Source of the DNA: Pseudomonadota bacterium
GTDB lineage: Bacteria; Pseudomonadota; Gammaproteobacteria; Xanthomonadales; Rhodanobacteraceae
Length of the DNA: 64,000 nucleotides
Direction: 5' to 3'
Assembly (NCBI GenBank): GCA_018240565.1
Contig: JAFEFO010000042.1
Span: 1 to 64,000, forward strand
Shown: piece by piece, positions 61,862 through 64,000 of the stretch
How positions within the stretch are numbered: the first letter of the stretch is position 1
Layout: each line of letters begins with the position of its first letter
Made by a program: the position numbers and the translations under genes
The notes under the pieces: model-generated
Seen by the model: only the letters and a program-made list of their open reading frames with translations
What the model was told of the DNA's origin: nothing
Databases searched by the model: none

Positions 61862-62362
61862 ATGACCGACGTGTACTACGATTATCTCGATTCCCCGGTG
61901 GGGCGCCTGTTGCTGGTGGCGGACGGCCAAGGCCTGCGCCATGTCGCGTTCGAAAACGGCCGACACCCGACATCGGTCTCGGACGACTGGCAACGTGGTC
62001 CCGGCGCGCTGCACGAAGCACGGGCGCAACTCAAAGCGTATTTCGCCGGAAAGTTGCGCGAGTTCGATTTGCCGCTCGCGCCACAAGGCACCGACTTCCA
62101 GCAGCGGGTGTGGCTCGCATTGCTGCGCATTCCGTATGCTGCGACCGCGAGCTACGGCGACATCGCACGCGCCGTCGGCGAGCCGCATGCTTCGCGCGCG
62201 GTCGGCGCGGCGAACGGACAGAATCCCATTGCCATCGTCGTTCCCTGTCATCGCGTGATCGGTGCGAACGGCACGCTCACCGGTTACGGTGGCGGTTTGC
62301 CGAACAAGAAATTCCTGCTGGATCTCGAACAAAAGCACTCGGCCTTCGCGCTGGCGCCGTGA
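61862..62362 (+). CDS. ogt: Methylated-DNA--protein-cysteine methyltransferase
   Basis: This 166-aa suicide enzyme removes methyl groups from O6-methylguanine. It has acceptor Cys129 in IVVPCHRVIG, the DNA-binding segment SYGDIARAVGEPHASRAVGAANGQNP and GYGGGLPNKKFLLDLE. It lies 12 nt after the Ada-AlkA gene and probably forms an operon under methylation-activated control by the Ada domain. Confidence 0.96.
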   Translation: MTDVYYDYLDSPVGRLLLVADGQGLRHVAFENGRHPTSVSDDWQRGPGALHEARAQLKAYFAGKLREFDLPLAPQGTDFQQRVWLALLRIPYAATASYGDIARAVGEPHASRAVGAANGQNPIAIVVPCHRVIGANGTLTGYGGGLPNKKFLLDLEQKHSAFALAP

Positions 62363-63019
62363 TCAACAGCCGTTGATCTGGCCATCCAACTCATCGGCTT
62401 GCGGCTGCAGGATCGCGCGCTGATCCTTGAACGCATTGCGCAGCTTGTGCGTGACGTCGTCGTATTGTTGTTGCAGCCAGCTGCAGGTTTGCTCGCGCGA
62501 GGCGCGCATGCATTCGTCCTGCAATGGCGTGTAGCCGCTCGCGATCGCGTCGTGCGGCGATGTGCTGATCGGGACTTGCCGCAACTCCGGCGCAGACACG
62601 CCGATACCTCCCGGTCCATAGGCTTGCGCGAGGCTGTGCCCCGGATAGCCGAGCACGCCAAGCGGCACGTAACGCACGGGTGGCGTTCCGTTGCGGCTGA
62701 AGTAGGTCGAGCCATCTTCGGCTTTGCGGCAGATCCACAGCGGCGGCAGTGGCGCCGGTGGCTTGACGACCGCGGCAACTGCCGGTGGGGTCGCATCGGC
62801 GACCGGCGGCGAAGGTGCGGGCGCTGCGGCGGCTCGCGCCGCCACTGGCGGTGTGTCAGGCAACCAGACTTCCGCCTGCTTCGCATCTTGCGGACAAGGC
62901 CGATCCTGGAACGCGACCTCGCCCTGCGCCGTCGTGCATTTGTACACTTCGGTCGCGCTTGCGGTGCCGGCGATGATGCCCAGCGCGAGTACGAAATGCC
63001 GTGAAATTCGCATCGGCAT
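62363..63019 (-). CDS. Exported DUF4124 domain protein
   Basis: This 218-aa periplasmic protein has a signal peptide at 1-22 (ends GTASA), then a DUF4124 domain (TEVYKCTTAQGEVAFQDRPCP, about 23-43), a Pro/Ala linker, and a C-terminal part with Cys pairs (WICRKAEDGSTYFSRNG; DECMRASREQTCSWLQQQYDDV) ending in Cys. Function unknown. Two starts are possible (63019 or 63013). It is convergent with ogt and follows fadE by 5 nt. Confidence 0.8.
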   Translation of the reverse strand: MPMRISRHFVLALGIIAGTASATEVYKCTTAQGEVAFQDRPCPQDAKQAEVWLPDTPPVAARAAAAPAPSPPVADATPPAVAAVVKPPAPLPPLWICRKAEDGSTYFSRNGTPPVRYVPLGVLGYPGHSLAQAYGPGGIGVSAPELRQVPISTSPHDAIASGYTPLQDECMRASREQTCSWLQQQYDDVTHKLRNAFKDQRAILQPQADELDGQINGC

Positions 63020-63024
63020 GGCGT

Positions 63025-64000
63025 TCAATGCAGCGTCTTGTAGACTTCCGGATCGAACGCATCCACGGCGACGACTTCGTTGCGTGCGGCGTCGGCTTCC
63101 TGGATCAGGTCGTATTCGGCCTGCGTGATCACGCCGGCTTTCAGGCCCATTTCGTCGAGCATGTGCCCGGGCGCGCGATCGAGTTTTCCGGCGCGCACGG
63201 CGTCGCGCAGTTTCGTTTCCACCGGGATCGCGCGCACCGCCTTGGCGAGCGCCGCTTCCAGCGCGCCGAGGCCGACTTCGTTCGGCGGCGGCACGAAGAT
63301 ATCCTGCGTGAGATTGATGCGCGCCTCGCGGTCTTCGAGGATGTCGCGCGCGACGCGCGAGCCGAGTTTGTCCGAGGGCGGGCGGAAGCGCGCGCCGAGC
63401 GGGAAGATCACCCACGACAGCCACCACGCGGCGGCGCGCATCGGCAGGTTTTCCAATACACCGAGCAGCGCTTCCTGGATGCGGTACAGGCACAGGTCTA
63501 CGCTCCAGCGTACAAGACTGTAGTTCGGCGTGGTCTTGGCTTCGTCGTGGTAGCGCTTGAGTGCGGCCGAGGCCAGATACAAATAGGCGAGCGCATCGGC
63601 GAGGCGACCGGAAATCTTCTCGCGGCGCTTGAGCGTGCCGCCGAGCGTGCCCATCGCGACATCTGACAACAGCTCGAACGCGGCCGAGAAACGCGACAGG
63701 TGCTGGTAGTAACGCACGGTGTCCTCGGTGCGCGGCGCACTGGCAAGGCGGCTGCCTGTCCACGCCAGCAATTTTGCGCGCGTCGCGTTGCGGAACAACA
63801 GGTTCACATGGCCGAAGATCGCCTTGTCGAATTTCTTCAGGTCTTTCTCGGCGATCGAGTTGATCTCGTGCTGCACGAACGGATGGCAGCGGATCGCGCC
63901 CTGGCCGTAAATGATCATCGAACGCGTGAGGATGTTCGCGCCTTCCACCGTAATCCCAATGGGCACCGCGTCCCAGGTGCGCGCGAGTGGATTGCGCGGG
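63025..64000 (-). CDS. fadE: Acyl-CoA dehydrogenase FadE, C-terminal part (cut by window edge)
   Basis: The frame is open to the right edge; about 324 residues are visible of an enzyme usually near 815 aa. The visible part starts ARTWDAVPIGITVEGANIL, followed by TRSMIIYGQGAIRCHP and then the C-terminal DUF1974 region (YLASAALKRYHDEAKT...DKLGSRVARDILEDREARINLTQDIFVPP), typical of FadE, which does the first oxidation step of fatty-acid beta-oxidation. The end is at 63025. The active-site part lies outside the window. Confidence 0.93.
   Translation of the reverse strand, partial: PRNPLARTWDAVPIGITVEGANILTRSMIIYGQGAIRCHPFVQHEINSIAEKDLKKFDKAIFGHVNLLFRNATRAKLLAWTGSRLASAPRTEDTVRYYQHLSRFSAAFELLSDVAMGTLGGTLKRREKISGRLADALAYLYLASAALKRYHDEAKTTPNYSLVRWSVDLCLYRIQEALLGVLENLPMRAAAWWLSWVIFPLGARFRPPSDKLGSRVARDILEDREARINLTQDIFVPPPNEVGLGALEAALAKAVRAIPVETKLRDAVRAGKLDRAPGHMLDEMGLKAGVITQAEYDLIQEADAARNEVVAVDAFDPEVYKTLH

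Overview
The window is a high-GC chromosomal segment from a gammaproteobacterium. It is most likely a member of the Xanthomonadales/Lysobacterales. This is an inference from the Xanthomonas-type integron attC sites, the algZ-algR-hemC order, the trxA-rho pair divergent from rhlB, the ECF sigma plus TPR-kinase pair, and DUF3619/DUF3106-type genes. No tRNA, rRNA, CRISPR array or transposase gene was seen.

Layout. 1-3.5 kb is the attI-proximal part of a chromosomal integron: six gene cassettes, each ending in an attC site of about 90 bp, read leftward away from the integrase gene intI (3502-4515). The array continues off the left edge. 4.5-11.7 kb holds an exported S9 peptidase, an esterase, the algZ-algR-hemC operon and a DUF481 outer-membrane protein. 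11.8-19.3 kb is an operon that looks like SoeABC, a cytoplasmic-facing quinone-linked sulfite dehydrogenase, with an SLC13 permease gene between soeA and soeB and a divergent WYL regulator. 19.4-23.1 kb has a ParE/RelE-type toxin-antitoxin pair, a patatin phospholipase, a TDT/SLAC1 carrier and an MFS exporter. 23.3-27.3 kb is rho, trxA and rhlB. 27.3-33.1 kb has a sigma factor, a Ser/Thr kinase with TPRs and two secreted proteins. 33.1-43.0 kb carries type II secretion genes gspC, D, E and F; between E and F lies a 4-kb islet with two PIN-domain toxin-antitoxin modules, a two-gene membrane unit and an amino-acid permease. 43.0-47.2 kb is ftsE, ftsX, a dual-receiver regulator, ung and rpoH, the last with a perfect CIRCE operator. 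47.4-49.7 kb is a two-gene islet bounded by a partial copy of the priA 3' end; then priA, an inverted pair of perfect DnaA boxes, a sigma-factor operon, a DUF3667 protein, a MATE exporter, sppA, a small lipoprotein, an SDR, an Ada-AlkA fusion with ogt, a DUF4124 protein and the 3' part of fadE, cut by the right edge.

Three families of short dispersed repeats run through the window. Family A (six copies) has GTCAT...ATGAC ends and inner CCGGCAGG-type palindromes. Family B (five loci) consists of CCCTCTCC/GAGAGGG hairpins, two of them lying in frame inside soeA. Family C (two copies of about 143 bp) has 17-18-bp terminal inverted repeats and a central hairpin whose stem differs between copies by compensatory changes.

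The most notable observations are the cassette array (including a cassette whose gene is antisense to the array), the in-frame repeats in soeA, the covarying family C hairpin, the CIRCE site at rpoH, the toxin-antitoxin-bounded islet inside the secretion genes, the fused FitA/VapB double antitoxin, and the duplicated priA terminus.
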